Translations under genes and position numbers: made by a program | Notes under the pieces: model-generated | Databases searched by the model: none | The model's input: the letters and a program-made list of their open reading frames with translations, nothing else | Told to the model about the DNA's origin: nothing | Source: an uncultured Clostridia bacterium | GTDB taxonomy: Bacteria > Bacillota > Clostridia > Christensenellales > Borkfalkiaceae | NCBI GenBank assembly: GCA_944367955.1 | Contig: CALVWU010000012.1 | Coordinates: 1 to 32,074 of the forward strand | Reading direction: 5' to 3' | Length of the DNA stretch: 32,074 bases | Shown here: one piece after another, positions 31,848 to 32,074 of the stretch | Layout of the letters: each line of letters starts with the position of its first letter | Numbering within the stretch: the first letter of the stretch is position 1

Positions 31848-32037
31848 AACGCAAATCTCGCCTTGTGGCGGCTGCGATTTGCCGTTATTTGAGAGGCTCT
31901 GCCTCTCTTGCCGCGATATGTTTTAGCCCACGGTTTACTAAATCGCGGCAATTCACACCGGCGAGCCTGCTTCGCAGCAAATGTTGTCGCGCTTAATGGC
32001 GGAATGAATCCGCCTTGCGCACATCATTATTTTTATT
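31848..32037. repeat. Multi-hairpin repeat unit 2 after glnN (190 bp)
   Basis: Nearly identical to unit 1. It differs in the 15-bp tip of the first hairpin (CCTTGTGGCGGCTGC instead of GCAGGCCGTGCCTGC) and in the terminal AT-rich linker. Confidence 0.9.
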
Positions 32038-32074
32038 AACGCAAGTTTTGGCTGGCGACGCCTGCAACTTGCCG
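32038..32074. repeat. Start of a third multi-hairpin unit, cut by the window end
   Basis: It begins AACGCAAGTT and carries the tip GCTGGCGACGCCTGC with arm AACTTGC. It matches the unit at 15407 rather than the two units next to it. The array continues beyond the window. Confidence 0.85.

Noticed and set aside
31643-31951. 102-codon minus-strand frame across the tandem units
   Set aside because: It contains the same peptide twice because the DNA repeats. It has no start signals, and another copy of the unit does not keep the frame.
31659-32074. CRISPR array
   Set aside because: The period is about 189 bp and nearly the whole unit is repeated. There are no short repeats with unique spacers and no cas genes.

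Overview
The window looks like chromosome from an uncultured, spore-forming member of the Clostridia (Firmicutes). The spoIIGA-sigE-sigG sporulation cluster, a SpoIVA-family coat protein, RNase J, type III glutamine synthetase, near-consensus SigA promoters and strong GGAGG ribosome binding sites all point that way. A Christensenellales-like gut lineage is my guess from gene content and moderate GC; it is not demonstrated. No tRNA, rRNA, phage, transposase or CRISPR array was seen.

Layout. 1-222 is the 3' end of an unrecognised gene. 340-1368 is an MscS channel. 1526-3863 is spoIIGA-sigE-sigG, which activates the mother-cell factor sigma-E and then supplies the forespore factor sigma-G. 4146-4958 is a pyridoxal/pyridoxamine kinase. 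5140-5850 is a low-GC winged-helix plus nuclease-like gene. 6057-8075 (minus) holds a diacylglycerol-kinase-family gene followed by a PAS-SpoIIE phosphatase. It is divergent from cca (8194-9402), and the two promoters share one palindromic -35 box. 9506-12787 is a very large membrane-anchored repeat protein. 12934-13950 is the rpsF-ssb-rpsR operon with a hairpin-rich leader. 14201-15349 is a SpoIVA paralogue whose ATPase domain has lost its P-loop. A 50-residue ORF with a perfect Shine-Dalgarno lies downstream of the serC-serA operon (minus, 16192-18422). 18940-22116 is a 1058-residue coiled-coil/acidic repeat protein. 22817-29366 runs in one direction: RNase J, TrmR-like methyltransferase, U32/TrhP-like hydroxylase, EPSP synthase and a Y-family polymerase. 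29529-31610 is glnN.

The most unusual material is in the gaps. Three intergenic stretches (15348-15834, 22170-22780, 31616-32074) are packed with palindromes. One family is a 188-190 bp unit made of about five hairpins. It is tandemly arrayed after glnN and also present after the spoIVA-like gene. Between copies the stems change on both sides so that pairing survives, and several loops and bulges stay constant. The tip of one hairpin is a 15-bp cassette that is replaced between otherwise near-identical neighbouring units. Two other families (ACA-loop hairpins and ATCCT/AGGAT or ATTCT/AGAAT elements) behave the same way. This pattern suggests selection on a folded DNA or RNA form, and it is the best candidate here for something undescribed.
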